DNA from: Abiotrophia sp938010525
GTDB lineage: Bacteria; Bacillota; Bacilli; Lactobacillales; Aerococcaceae
Direction of reading: 5' to 3'
Assembly: GCF_938010525.1 (NCBI RefSeq)
Contig: NZ_CALLVK010000021.1
Coordinates: forward strand, 252,823 to 316,822
DNA length: 64,000 bases
Positions 8,878 to 18,134 of this stretch are shown here, one piece after another. A program made the position numbers and the translations under genes. Position 1 is the first letter of the stretch, and each line of letters begins with the position of its first letter. Below the pieces are notes generated by a model, which ran no database searches, was not told the DNA's origin, and saw only the letters and a program-made list of their open reading frames with translations.

Positions 8878-10562
8878 ACACGGACACCTCCTTCTTCATT
8901 TACTTGATAAGATAAAGTAGCCTGGCCACCAAAATAATGATGGAGTCGCTCAGCCACATTAAAGATCCCAATTGACTGCCGGCTATTCGGTTCAATGGGT
9001 CGCGCCCCTTCTCTTAATCCTTGATTTAAGGAGCTGAGGGTTTCTGGGGACATACCTCTCCCATTATCAGACACTTCAATCCAGAGCCTGCTAGTCAGGT
9101 TGGCTTGGTCGGCCACGTCTTCCACCCAGGCTTTGATGACTAAGTGGTTATCACTCCTAGCGAAATCCACGCCATGCACAAAATAGTTTTCAATCAATGG
9201 TTGCAAGGTAAACTTAGGCAAGACGAAAGCTTGACATTCTGACGTCATTTCAATATCCACCTGCAATTTGTTAGGATAACGCACTTGGTAGAGGTGGATG
9301 TATTTACGGCAGAAGGAAAGCTCACGCTCCAAGGTCGTCTCCTTCTCATCGCTAATATTATTTCTTAATAAGGCAGCAAAATCATAGACGATATCGGCCA
9401 ATTCATCTGCCCCCTCAGTCAGGGCACTCATGCGAATAAACTCTAGCGTGTTATACATAAAATGCGGATTAATTTGCGACTGCAAAGCCTTGAGAATGGC
9501 TTCGTGCTCGCGAGCTTCCATGGAATAGAGTTCCTGTATGTTAACCTGATACTGGTCTAACATGGTATTAATGGAATGAGTAATTTCCCGCAGTTCATCC
9601 TGCTTATCCGTTTCCCGAATACGATAGTAAAATTGCCCTTCTCCAATTCGCTTGAGGGTCGTGACCATATCATGAACCTGATTGGAATAGGCCCCGAAGA
9701 AACGATAAAGCAAGGCCAAGAGGATGACGGCCACAAGTATGGTAATCAAGGTAATCACTAATACAGGACCCGTAACCCGTTGCCAGATAATGGACTTAGG
9801 CAGAAGGCTGATGATTAGTAAATCTTCGCCCGTCTCCATGCGGCTGACCAGGTAGCCAGAAGGCACGTTTTCTCCTCTGATGACCGCTTGTAGCTTGTCT
9901 TGACTCAGCTTGCCACGTTCTAGGAGCATGCGTTTGAGCTTGGCATCGACGACAACAGTTTGAGCCTTGGTTAAGAGCGGCGACTCAGCCACCCCTTGAA
10001 AGAAACGATCGGCATGGTAGTTGACTTGTACCTGCCCCAAACTATGGCCAGAACGCAAGTCAAATAAGGGCCGGTCAAAGCCAATCTCTTTACCCTCTTC
10101 TTTACTTATATCAGACGGCATCATCTTACGGCCTCGTGTGTTGTCGGCGGTAGAGACAATCAGTTCTTTGGCATTATCGACATGGATAACAATAGAGGTA
10201 ATATCTTGAAACTCCCGATGAAGTCGATAGAGCTTATCAGGCAAGTAGAGATTGTACTGACGATTCATCAGAAAACTCTCTAGCGACTCCTGGTAGCTAG
10301 AATTGGCATAATGGCGCAAGGCTTCAATCTGCTTGGTTGACTCGGTCAGTTTTTGCGCGATTTTCTGAGTATCTTGATCAGCCTGACTGAGCTCTGACTG
10401 AATATGGTAATGCATGAGATTGAGCTCAGCCAGGGCATTATTAATGTTATGTTGATAGAGCAAGTAGACCGCTACTAGTGGCAGAAGAAAAACTAAGACC
10501 AAAATCAGGGTCGCATAGTAGCGTAAGAGCCGACTAAAGCGGTTGGGATTCTTCTGGCTCAT
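8835..10562 (-). CDS. YesM-type sensor histidine kinase
   Basis: Two membrane helices (about 13-35 and 264-290) flank an extracellular sensing region of ~225 residues. A HAMP linker, the His_kinase domain (ALQSQINPHFMYNTLEFIRM, with the phospho-accepting His in NPHF) and an HATPase domain follow (VSDNGRGMSPE and SIGIFNVAERLHHYFGG). Such kinases usually sense sugar through an ABC binding protein. The gene sits between a DUF624 gene, whose 3' end it overlaps by 29 bp, and the response regulator. In Streptococcus pneumoniae the related TCS07 is linked to an N-glycan importer, which fits the neighbours here. Confidence 0.93.
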   Translation of the reverse strand: MSQKNPNRFSRLLRYYATLILVLVFLLPLVAVYLLYQHNINNALAELNLMHYHIQSELSQADQDTQKIAQKLTESTKQIEALRHYANSSYQESLESFLMNRQYNLYLPDKLYRLHREFQDITSIVIHVDNAKELIVSTADNTRGRKMMPSDISKEEGKEIGFDRPLFDLRSGHSLGQVQVNYHADRFFQGVAESPLLTKAQTVVVDAKLKRMLLERGKLSQDKLQAVIRGENVPSGYLVSRMETGEDLLIISLLPKSIIWQRVTGPVLVITLITILVAVILLALLYRFFGAYSNQVHDMVTTLKRIGEGQFYYRIRETDKQDELREITHSINTMLDQYQVNIQELYSMEAREHEAILKALQSQINPHFMYNTLEFIRMSALTEGADELADIVYDFAALLRNNISDEKETTLERELSFCRKYIHLYQVRYPNKLQVDIEMTSECQAFVLPKFTLQPLIENYFVHGVDFARSDNHLVIKAWVEDVADQANLTSRLWIEVSDNGRGMSPETLSSLNQGLREGARPIEPNSRQSIGIFNVAERLHHYFGGQATLSYQVNEEGGVRVWLQCPFNPPHSGS

Positions 10563-11160
10563 GCGGAATCACTCCTTGCCGACGCCACTCTCTCAAATAG
10601 AAGGATGACAAGCTAGTCACCCAGAGAGGGACCGCGAAGATAAAGGCCAAGGCTGGGAAGGTCATCACCACCCAGACAATAACCAAACTATAAACCAAGG
10701 TCAGAAGATTGGGACGTGGCGTCACCAAAAGTTGGAAGAAGCTAAACTTAATGAATTGGCTGGCTTCTCCCTGGTAGACAACCCGCATTTGACTCTCTGC
10801 TACTAAAGCTAGGTTCACTAGGACTAAAACTGTCGCTTGGATAACAAGGGCCACCAAGAAGATGAGGCCCCGCATTTGAGAGCTAATAAAAATCAACCAA
10901 CAAAGAAAGATAGACAAGAGGGTATAGAAGAGATTGAGGCCCCAACTATCACGGCGGTTGGCCTTATAGCTATCCCAAAAGCCAGAGAAAGTCAGCAGGT
11001 CTGCTCGCCATTTAGCGCTTTGGTGGGCTTCAGTTAAGGCCGTCAGACTAGCCATGGTGCCAAAAAGGCCCAAACCAGCCAACCAGCCTAACCAGAAAAA
11101 GGCGGCCCCCTTCATCCAATAGTAGACTCGCATCATCATCTCAACAAGTTTAGTTTCCAT
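10534..11160 (-). CDS. DUF624 (YesL-like) membrane protein
   Basis: A 208-residue protein with about five predicted membrane helices. YesL-family proteins recur next to YesMN systems and sugar ABC importers, but their biochemical role is unknown; an accessory role in sensing or transport is a guess. It overlaps GH92 upstream (11 bp) and the kinase gene downstream (29 bp), which argues for tight translational coupling in one operon. Start supported by GGAGG with seven-base spacing. Confidence 0.8.
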   Translation of the reverse strand: METKLVEMMMRVYYWMKGAAFFWLGWLAGLGLFGTMASLTALTEAHQSAKWRADLLTFSGFWDSYKANRRDSWGLNLFYTLLSIFLCWLIFISSQMRGLIFLVALVIQATVLVLVNLALVAESQMRVVYQGEASQFIKFSFFQLLVTPRPNLLTLVYSLVIVWVVMTFPALAFIFAVPLWVTSLSSFYLREWRRQGVIPHEPEESQPL

Positions 11161-13432
11161 GCGTTTCCTCCTCTATCTTACAATCAAAACTATTATACTC
11201 CCTTTGGCCATTTAGCGCTAGAGAAAACGGTCTTAAAGATGGCTCTGTTGGCTTCAGTGACGGTAGAAAGCCTAGCTCCTGCTCTAATTGGCCACCCGCC
11301 ATTATGTCCTCATAAGTCAAGAAGTGAGCATCATAATCTCGGCCATTTAATTGGCGGCGTAAAACCACATTGAGTACCTGGCTAGGATTTAAGGTAGACC
11401 ATTGGAACCTTAACCCGCCACTTAAGTTTAGACTGGCCTGATCCCAGATGCTGATCCCTAAGACATATTGATTAGTCCCTGGTGTCACTGCATAGATTCC
11501 CAGAGAGCTCAAGACGAACCAGGCTGATAAGGAGCCGTTGTCCTCGTCACCAATATAGCCCTCTTCTTCCAACTTAAAGGCCTCTAGCATGAGCGATTTA
11601 AGCAATTGATGGGCCATATGTGGGTGGCCAGCATAGATTGGCAAGTAAGGCAAATGGAAGCTCGGCTGATTGGACAGGGCTAGCTGGCCCCAGTCGCGAC
11701 GGGCCATTTCTAACATTTCATGAATTTCATAGCCATAGCCATCCACCCGGTAGCTAGCCGGTTGATTAATTAAGGCCTGCAGCTGCTGGTAGAAGGCAGC
11801 ATCCCCGCCATGTAGGTCTACTAAGTCGGCTAAATTATGATAGACCGCGAAAGACTGCTGCCAGGCAGAACCCTCGGTATAAGGACCACCCCAGGTTTGG
11901 CTAACAAAGCTGTCTAAGAAGTGACCTACTTGGTCCTTGGCCCGCATGAGGCCAGTCTCTCCATCGAATAGATGGCGGTAGTTGAGGGATTGTTGGCGGT
12001 AGTCCTTGGCTCTCTCATAATCGCCTAAAGCCTGCGCTACCTGACTAATACAGAAGTCGCTATAGGCGTAGTCCAGACTTTTATTGACCGACTCGCTATA
12101 GCTTGCTGGCAAATAACCCAAACGGCCATAGTCGGCGCCTCCCTGGCGCCCTTCTAAGGAGTGGGCACTCTCTGTCTCAGCCGTATAAAGCATGGCCTGA
12201 TAAAGCTTGTGGGCTAACTCTCCAGCCACCAGTCCTTTGACGACAGCATCCGCAATGACCGCATCCACCAAGGTCCCTGGCATGAGCCCCCGTTCATCAG
12301 GAGACAGCCATTTAGGCAAGAAACCATCTTCTCGGGCGACAGCTAGAATGCCTTCTAGGAAGAGTGGCACCATTTCAGGCACAATTAAGGCATAGAGTGG
12401 GTAGTTAGTCCGGAAGGTGTCCCAGTAGCCATTGTTGGTGAAGAAGTAGCCAGGCTCCAACTTACCTGTATAAGGCGATTGATGAATAGGCTCCCCGGCC
12501 TCCGACCACTCATAGGCCGCCTGAGGAAAGGTGGCCGTCCGATAGAGACAGTGATAAAAACGATCGACTAGCTTTCTTTCTCGATGGCTAACTGTTAAAC
12601 GACTCAGATAGTCCTCCCACGCTGCCTCCGTCTGAGCGCACTGCTGGTCCCAGGTCTGGCCGAAGAAGTCAGATTGCCCATAATTAAGCTCGAGCTGGTC
12701 TGGGCTAATATAGGATGTCACCCATTCCAAATGCAAAGACTGGTTTGAGATAGCTTCAATGCCGTCCAACTCTAGCCAAAGTTGGTGGAGACCCTCTCCC
12801 AAATCCACCACCTGGCAAAGCTTGAAGGTGACACCCTCCGGCGCTAGCATCCGGCTATATTGACCATATTGACCGTACTTAGACCCTGCTAGCTGATTGG
12901 TGTAGAAAGTCAGCTCATGACCCTCTAGCTCATACCAACCACTTTGGGCCAAAACCAAGCTCATGACCCAATGTCCCTTAGGATAGCGTCGGTCAGGCGT
13001 CACCTTAAGGCTTGCCCCATCCCGGGTTGGACAACAAGCCACCTGCAAACCATCTCGCAATCGTTGGTAGGACAAAAAGCCTGGTCGAAATTGAGCTAGA
13101 TCACCGCGATAGCCAGAGCTAGCTAGTTCTCGACTGGCCTCAGCAGACAGAGGGCTCTTAAGTTGATTCCACTCCTTATCCGTTAGGCAGGCCACCTGCC
13201 AAGTAACCCAGGCAAAGTCGCCCATCCAGGGACTGGGTTGGTGGGTCAACCTAATCCCAAAAGCAGTACCATCTTCCGGATGGAAAAAGCGTGGTTCCCC
13301 AGGCCGGGTCTCCAAAACAAAATGGTTCATGCCAAAGGGCACCCCAGTATAAGGCAGGGTGTTGCCCTGACCTAAGCGGTGACTATTCCGCGTCCCCCAA
13401 CGGGTATCAACGGTTTGGTAAGGAGCTGACAT
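11150..13432 (-). CDS. Glycoside hydrolase family 92 alpha-mannosidase, cytoplasmic
   Basis: GH92 enzymes are calcium-dependent exo-alpha-mannosidases acting on alpha-1,2/1,3/1,6-linked mannose of N-glycans. Family landmarks are present: GNTLPYTGVPFGMNHF near the N-terminus, NNGYWDTFRTNYPLY, LPKWLSPDERGLMPGT, TEGSAWQQSF and GDEDNGSLSAWFVLSSLG, which carries the catalytic-acid Glu region. The length (760) is normal. There is no signal peptide, so it should trim oligosaccharides after import by the nearby ABC transporter. First gene of the GH92-DUF624-yesMN operon. Linkage specificity cannot be read from sequence alone. Confidence 0.93.
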   Translation of the reverse strand: MSAPYQTVDTRWGTRNSHRLGQGNTLPYTGVPFGMNHFVLETRPGEPRFFHPEDGTAFGIRLTHQPSPWMGDFAWVTWQVACLTDKEWNQLKSPLSAEASRELASSGYRGDLAQFRPGFLSYQRLRDGLQVACCPTRDGASLKVTPDRRYPKGHWVMSLVLAQSGWYELEGHELTFYTNQLAGSKYGQYGQYSRMLAPEGVTFKLCQVVDLGEGLHQLWLELDGIEAISNQSLHLEWVTSYISPDQLELNYGQSDFFGQTWDQQCAQTEAAWEDYLSRLTVSHRERKLVDRFYHCLYRTATFPQAAYEWSEAGEPIHQSPYTGKLEPGYFFTNNGYWDTFRTNYPLYALIVPEMVPLFLEGILAVAREDGFLPKWLSPDERGLMPGTLVDAVIADAVVKGLVAGELAHKLYQAMLYTAETESAHSLEGRQGGADYGRLGYLPASYSESVNKSLDYAYSDFCISQVAQALGDYERAKDYRQQSLNYRHLFDGETGLMRAKDQVGHFLDSFVSQTWGGPYTEGSAWQQSFAVYHNLADLVDLHGGDAAFYQQLQALINQPASYRVDGYGYEIHEMLEMARRDWGQLALSNQPSFHLPYLPIYAGHPHMAHQLLKSLMLEAFKLEEEGYIGDEDNGSLSAWFVLSSLGIYAVTPGTNQYVLGISIWDQASLNLSGGLRFQWSTLNPSQVLNVVLRRQLNGRDYDAHFLTYEDIMAGGQLEQELGFLPSLKPTEPSLRPFSLALNGQREYNSFDCKIEEETHGN

Positions 13433-13540
13433 CTCTTTTCTTCCTTTCTTTCAATCGTCAATCCCTGGACTGACGGAGCATGCTGACTAAGCCAACCTAA
13501 GCGGGCTGCTCCGGTTGCAAGAATCGAAGATTCCTTTAAC

Positions 13541-13572
13541 AACAAGAGGCTGGAACTGAGTCCCAGCCTCGC
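13541..13572 (-). terminator. Terminator between the ABC importer operon and the GH92 operon
   Basis: Minus-strand GAGGCTGGGAC-TCA-GTTCCAGCCTC followed by TTGTTGTT, 16 bp after the binding-protein stop. Confidence 0.8.
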
Positions 13573-13587
13573 CTCATTCATTAGGCA

Positions 13588-15042
13588 TTAGTTTTTGTTT
13601 TTCAAGAATTCGTCGTATTGACGTTGCATTTCTTCCTTGATCTTATCAATACCTGCGTCTTTCAAAGCTTTGTTGAATTCAGGTAAGACTTTTTCAGGGT
13701 CAACTGTACCAGTGTGGAGACCTGCAACATATTCGTTAACGACGTTGTTGACGTTCGCAATTTCGTCCGCTACAGGTTCTTGGTTGAAGTTGAAACCTAA
13801 GAGTGGAGACTCTGTTGCTTCTTTCAAGCCCTTTTCAGAAGCAGCCAATTGTTCTGGTGTGATGCGTTCATCTTTGTAAAGCAAGGCAGCGTTCCCTGTG
13901 TTCCATGCAGACATGTGAGTAGCACCTTCGTTGTACTTAGGCAAGAGTTTGATCTTGTCTTCGCCAACTTTTTCCCAGTTCTCGCCTTCTAGACCATAAA
14001 CCAAGGTGTTCATAATTTCTGGTTTAGAGTTGATGTAGTTAAGCAATTTAACTGACTCTTCAACGTGATCAGAGTTTTGAGCGATAACGAAGTTAGACAT
14101 ACGTGCTTGAGCGTTAGTCTTGATGATGGTGTCGCCGTGAGGCACAATTTCTAAGTCTTTACCAGAAACGGCACGGAGTAAGTAGTTACCGTAGTCACGT
14201 GGCCCTACTGTTTCACGACGCATGAACCAAGTATCAGCATCTAATGGGTACCCTTGGTCAGAAGTTGCAGCGTCTTTAGGTACGAAGCCTTTCTTGTAGA
14301 ATTCGTGCATTACCTTGATTTCTGGAATGAAGGCATCTGTTTCTTCATAAGGGTTCACGATTTTAGCAGTATCGCCTTTGAGGTAAACCCCGAGTGGTAC
14401 AGCATCGCCAATGACATAGTCAAAGTCATGCCCTACACGCCAACCACGACCTGCAGCTAAAGGTGCTACGCCAGGTTCTTTGTCTTTAATGGTTTGTAAG
14501 AGAGGTTCTACGTCTTTGAGTTCTTTGATGCCGTCTAATTTGAGGTCATATTTCTTCAAGAAGGTTGGGTTGAAGGTGTAGAATTCTTGTGCATAAACGT
14601 TCCCATTCACTGGGAAAGCATACATCTTGCCGTCAACTGTGTTCCCTTTGATGTAAGCTTCATCTAAGTACTTGAAGGAGTCTTGAGCGTGTTCTTTGAT
14701 TAGGTCAGTCAAGTCAGCATAAGCACCTTTTGAAGCATTTTGGATGTAGCCAGAGGCACGCGCGATGTCGTATTTTTCACCTGAGTTGGTCATCACGTTC
14801 ATCTTGTCATCGTACTCACCCCAACCTAGGTAGCGGATTTCAAGTTTAAGGTTTAAGTCACGAACGAAAGCTTCGTTAACTTTAGCCAAAAGTTGATCCA
14901 AGTTATCAGGTGGTGTCCCGATTTGGTACATGGTGATAGTAGTTGGCTCTTCAGCTTTAACAGCTGGAGTGAAGACAGAAGCTACCGATACTGCTGCTAA
15001 AGCAGACATAGCCATATTACGTACAAGACGTTTCATTTTCAT
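13588..15042 (-). CDS. Sugar ABC transporter solute-binding protein (DUF3502/LplA-NgtS type)
   Basis: Captures an oligosaccharide outside the cell for the two permeases encoded upstream. The 484 residues begin with a typical signal peptide (MKMKRLVRNMAMSALAAVSV) ending in an AxA-like site near VKAEE. There is no cysteine, so the lipobox expected of a Gram-positive binding protein is absent. Bilobal binding-protein sequence follows, with the C-terminal DUF3502-like stretch (EIANVNNVVNEYVAGLHTG to the end). It is the 3' gene of the permease-permease-binding protein operon. Relatives import complex N-glycan fragments, but the ligand here is inferred only from neighbours. Confidence 0.88.
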   Translation of the reverse strand: MKMKRLVRNMAMSALAAVSVASVFTPAVKAEEPTTITMYQIGTPPDNLDQLLAKVNEAFVRDLNLKLEIRYLGWGEYDDKMNVMTNSGEKYDIARASGYIQNASKGAYADLTDLIKEHAQDSFKYLDEAYIKGNTVDGKMYAFPVNGNVYAQEFYTFNPTFLKKYDLKLDGIKELKDVEPLLQTIKDKEPGVAPLAAGRGWRVGHDFDYVIGDAVPLGVYLKGDTAKIVNPYEETDAFIPEIKVMHEFYKKGFVPKDAATSDQGYPLDADTWFMRRETVGPRDYGNYLLRAVSGKDLEIVPHGDTIIKTNAQARMSNFVIAQNSDHVEESVKLLNYINSKPEIMNTLVYGLEGENWEKVGEDKIKLLPKYNEGATHMSAWNTGNAALLYKDERITPEQLAASEKGLKEATESPLLGFNFNQEPVADEIANVNNVVNEYVAGLHTGTVDPEKVLPEFNKALKDAGIDKIKEEMQRQYDEFLKNKN

Positions 15043-15101
15043 TGTGGATTCCTCCTAAAATTTTTATATTGTTATTACCTGTAAGAATGGAGTGGTCACG
15101 T

Positions 15102-16022
15102 CTATTCCTTGACGCCACCTATGGTTAAACCAGAAATAAAGTATTTCTGGAAGAAAGGATAGCTTAAGGCGATTGGCAAGGTGGAGATAACCACCATGGC
15201 CATACGCGTTGCTTCCCGCGGAATAGAGACGCCCGATACGGCCGAAGCACCTTGGGCAGCATTTTTAACGATATAGTCAATATTAGCTTGGATTTGCATC
15301 AAGACATATTGCAGTGGGAAGAGGTTTTGATCATCTAAGTAAAGCAAAGCGCTAAACCAGTCGTTCCAGAAACCAATGGCCGCAAAGAGGGAGATGGTTG
15401 CAATCCCTGGAATAGCCAGTGGTAGGACGATTTGGCGGAAAATCCGAAATTCGCCTGCCCCGTCAATCCTAGCGGATTCAATGATGGATTCGGGAATAGA
15501 CTTACGGAAGAAGGTCCGCATGATAATGACGTTGAAGGGGCTCAAGGCCATTGGCAAAATCAAGGCCCAGATGGAGTTTCTTAACTTAAGTAAGGAAGTC
15601 ATCACGATATAGCTTGGCACCATCCCAGCCCCTACCAACATGGTCACCAAAATGATGAAGAGGAAGAATCGGCGGAAAATGAAGTAAGGTCGTGATAAGG
15701 CATAGGCATAAGTCGAAGTAACTGTTACGTTAATCAAGGTCCCGACCACGGTCACGAAGACTGTCACCATAAAGGCATTGACGATGGTAGAACTTTGCGT
15801 AAAGAGATACTCGTAACCTGCCGTTGACCAGGCATCCGGAATCAAGCGATAGCCGTTCCGCACAATGGAGTTTTCATCGGTTAGCGATAAGATGATAACA
15901 AAGATGAAGGGAAAAACACCCGTTAAACCAACCAAGGTCATCAGAAGACTGAAGAAGAAGTTAGCTTTGGGGCCGAAGGTATCCACCGATACCTTACCCA
16001 GTTTTTTCTTGGTCTGAGTCAT
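15102..16022 (-). CDS. Carbohydrate ABC transporter permease (LplC/YtcP type)
   Basis: Inner-membrane channel subunit of 306 residues with six predicted helices and the EAA loop SARIDGAGEFRIFRQIVLPLA that contacts the ATPase. The C-terminus ends TIGGVKE, typical of this permease subgroup. It lies 11 bp downstream of the other permease gene. No ATPase gene is in the locus, so a shared multi-sugar ATPase (MsmK/MsiK type) encoded elsewhere is expected. Confidence 0.92.
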   Translation of the reverse strand: MTQTKKKLGKVSVDTFGPKANFFFSLLMTLVGLTGVFPFIFVIILSLTDENSIVRNGYRLIPDAWSTAGYEYLFTQSSTIVNAFMVTVFVTVVGTLINVTVTSTYAYALSRPYFIFRRFFLFIILVTMLVGAGMVPSYIVMTSLLKLRNSIWALILPMALSPFNVIIMRTFFRKSIPESIIESARIDGAGEFRIFRQIVLPLAIPGIATISLFAAIGFWNDWFSALLYLDDQNLFPLQYVLMQIQANIDYIVKNAAQGASAVSGVSIPREATRMAMVVISTLPIALSYPFFQKYFISGLTIGGVKE

Positions 16023-16033
16023 GGTGGCACCTC

Positions 16034-16990
16034 CTAGAATAAAGCAGAATCTGGATCAATCTTGCGCACAATCAAGTTAGCTGACAGCAACAAGATGAAA
16101 CCAACGAAGGACTGATAAAGCCCAGCTGCGGTGGTCATCCCCAGGTTCCCTGCGTTTTTCAAACCATCATAGATGTAGGTATCTAAGACGGACGTCACAT
16201 TTTTAAGCGGGCCAGATTGAAGTGGCACTTGGTAGAAGAGACCGAAGTCGGCCCGGAAGATGTTCCCAATCCCCAAGATAACCAGAATAATCATCATAGG
16301 CACCAAATGTGGAATCACGACGTGACGAATTTGGTCCCACTTGCTAGCGCCATCCATTTGAGCGGCTTCATAGTAGGTCCGGTCAATCCCCACGATGGTC
16401 GCGAAGTAGATAATGGAGGAATAACCAATCCCTTTCCAAATCCCCATGAAGACAAGGAATGGTGGCCACATATCAGGTGTTGTATACCAGTTAGTGTCGG
16501 CCTTCATGCCCATATCCCCTAACATTTGGTTCAAAAGACCGCGGTCAGTAGATAGGAAGGTTAAGACGAAGATACTGATGATAACCCATGACAAGAAATA
16601 AGGTAAGAGCATGGAGGTTTGAATGGTCTTAACCAAGAGCTTACTGCGTAATTGGCTGAGAATAATCGCGAACATAACGGCGAAGATAAGGCCAATAACA
16701 ATAAAGGCTAGGTTATATAAGACAGTGTTCCGGGTAATAAGATAGGCCTTAGAACTTGAAAATAAGTAGTTAAAGTTAGCGAACCCTACCCATTTACTGT
16801 CGAGGATGGACTGAACAAATCCCCCCTTGGAGAAACGGAATTGCTTAAAGGCCACCACGTTCCCTAATACTGGAATATAGTAGAAAAAAATAAGCCAAAT
16901 CAGCCCCGGTAAAGTCATAATGAGCAAGGGTATATTTTGTTTCCATTTGCGTCGTTTTTTGGAGCTTTTAGCTTTTTTCGCTGCTTCCAT
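16034..16990 (-). CDS. Carbohydrate ABC transporter permease (LplB/YteP type)
   Basis: 318 residues from the ATG at 16990 (GAGGAG five bases upstream; a GTG at 16996 sits too close to the ribosome site). A basic N-terminus precedes six membrane helices with the EAA loop EAAQMDGASKWDQIRHVVIPHL. It pairs with the permease at 15102-16022. First gene of the importer operon, under a promoter that carries a cre site and a 21-bp direct repeat. Confidence 0.92.
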   Translation of the reverse strand: MEAAKKAKSSKKRRKWKQNIPLLIMTLPGLIWLIFFYYIPVLGNVVAFKQFRFSKGGFVQSILDSKWVGFANFNYLFSSSKAYLITRNTVLYNLAFIVIGLIFAVMFAIILSQLRSKLLVKTIQTSMLLPYFLSWVIISIFVLTFLSTDRGLLNQMLGDMGMKADTNWYTTPDMWPPFLVFMGIWKGIGYSSIIYFATIVGIDRTYYEAAQMDGASKWDQIRHVVIPHLVPMMIILVILGIGNIFRADFGLFYQVPLQSGPLKNVTSVLDTYIYDGLKNAGNLGMTTAAGLYQSFVGFILLLSANLIVRKIDPDSALF

Positions 16991-17006
16991 TGTCACTCCT
17001 CTTTTC

Positions 17007-17020
17007 TGTTAACGTTTACA
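17007..17020 (-). promoter_or_regulatory. cre site (CcpA operator) of the sugar importer operon
   Basis: TGTAAACGTTAACA on the minus strand fits the cre consensus TGWNANCGNTNWCA at every position. It lies just downstream of the -10, where CcpA binding would block transcription when preferred sugars are present. Confidence 0.85.
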
Positions 17021-17026
17021 GTTTGT

Positions 17027-17055
17027 ATTATACGCCAATTGCCCCTGACTTCCTA
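17027..17055 (-). promoter_or_regulatory. Promoter of the sugar importer operon
   Basis: -10 TATAAT (17027-17032) with a poor -35 TAGGAA (17050-17055) at 17 bp. A weak -35 is expected of an activator-dependent promoter. Confidence 0.7.
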
Positions 17056-17060
17056 TCCTC

Positions 17061-17093
17061 AAATCATAGGTAATTTATTAAAAATTATAGGTA
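17061..17093 (-). promoter_or_regulatory. Direct repeat, probable response-regulator site of the importer operon
   Basis: TACCTATRATTT occurs twice on the minus strand (17061-17072 and 17082-17093), exactly 21 bp apart, starting 5 bp upstream of the -35. The same repeat and period recur before the GH1 gene. Confidence 0.65.
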
Positions 17094-17232
17094 TTAAATC
17101 ATACTTTGTATATTAAACTAGCATAGGCAAATACTAGTCCATGCTGAGACTCTAGCATCTAGATTGAAGTTTTTAAGGCACTATCCTCTAGCTAATTTAG
17201 GCAGATATTTAATAGGCTTTTGGCCAAGCAAA

Positions 17233-17254
17233 TAGGCATGACTTCAGTCATGCC
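17233..17254 (-). terminator. Probable terminator after the ROK gene
   Basis: Perfect inverted repeat AGGCATGACT-GA-AGTCATGCCT downstream of the ROK stop; the following T run is weak. The rest of 16991-17282 holds the importer promoter elements and no gene. Confidence 0.55.
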
Positions 17255-17282
17255 TTAAACGCAAAAATATTATGACTTAAAC

Positions 17283-18134
17283 TCACTTAGACCTTGCCAA
17301 CCAGCTTACCCCTGCCCCAATCAAATTAGCATCTGCTTGATGGGCACAAGAACGCACCTGAGGATGATGAGGGACTTCAGACGCATCTAAGAAGGTCTTG
17401 ACCCGCTCTTCCAGTAGCCGACTGAAGTCCTGATTACCCGACAGGGCGCCGCCAATCAAAATAAGTGACAAATCCATGAAGACATAGAGATTATGAATCA
17501 AGAGAGCCAAGTCATCTACCATTTGATTGACGGCTTCCTTAGCTTCTGGATAGCCTTGTTCCGCCAGTTCCAAAAGGGCCTTAAAGTCGCTGGACCCATT
17601 ATAGCGCCGCGCCACATTGACCGGGCTCATGGTTGGGCTGACCCGGCGACTAAAGTCGACCATGCCATAGCCAAATTCACCGGCAAAGCCCCCTGGGCCC
17701 CGGTAGAGCTGGCCATTTAAGACCAGGGCGCCCCCAATGCCAGATCCTAAGACTAGGAGGGCGGCGGCTTGGGCTCCCTGAGCAGCTCCTGAATGCACTT
17801 CAGCTACCGCCGCACAGTTGGCGTCATTTTCAATGGTAACGGGCACTTGAAAGGCCTGGGTCATCTCTTGAACAAAAGGCCGATGATGGATATAAGGGAC
17901 GGCACTAATACCTTCGATAAGGCCTTTATCTGGCAAAACAGTCCCCGGCACGGAAAAGCCAATCCCTTTGATCGGCAAGTCCAATTCTTGGCGGAGTTTG
18001 GCAAGCTGGGACTGGAATTCCTCCCAAGTCGCTGGTGTTGGGAACTTTCCTTGATGGCTCAATACTTGCCCATCAAAAATCCCATACTTAACGCTCGTCC
18101 CCCCGACATCGCAAACTAATAGTTGCTCGCTCAT
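17283..18134 (-). CDS. ROK family protein, probable sugar kinase
   Basis: ROK proteins are ATP-dependent hexose kinases (glucose, mannose, ManNAc, GlcNAc) or repressors; this one lacks an N-terminal helix-turn-helix, so a kinase is favoured. Visible are the phosphate loop CDVGGTSVKYGIF near the N-terminus, IENDANCAAVAEVHSG with the catalytic Asp, and LVLGSGIGGAL. The classical HxCxxxxCxC zinc motif is not seen in the middle region (GGFAGEFGYGMVDFSRRVSP). Start is the ATG at 18134, with GGGAGG seven bases before it, overlapping the GH1 stop (ATGA). Could phosphorylate mannose or HexNAc released inside the cell. Confidence 0.82.
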   Translation of the reverse strand: MSEQLLVCDVGGTSVKYGIFDGQVLSHQGKFPTPATWEEFQSQLAKLRQELDLPIKGIGFSVPGTVLPDKGLIEGISAVPYIHHRPFVQEMTQAFQVPVTIENDANCAAVAEVHSGAAQGAQAAALLVLGSGIGGALVLNGQLYRGPGGFAGEFGYGMVDFSRRVSPTMSPVNVARRYNGSSDFKALLELAEQGYPEAKEAVNQMVDDLALLIHNLYVFMDLSLILIGGALSGNQDFSRLLEERVKTFLDASEVPHHPQVRSCAHQADANLIGAGVSWLARSK

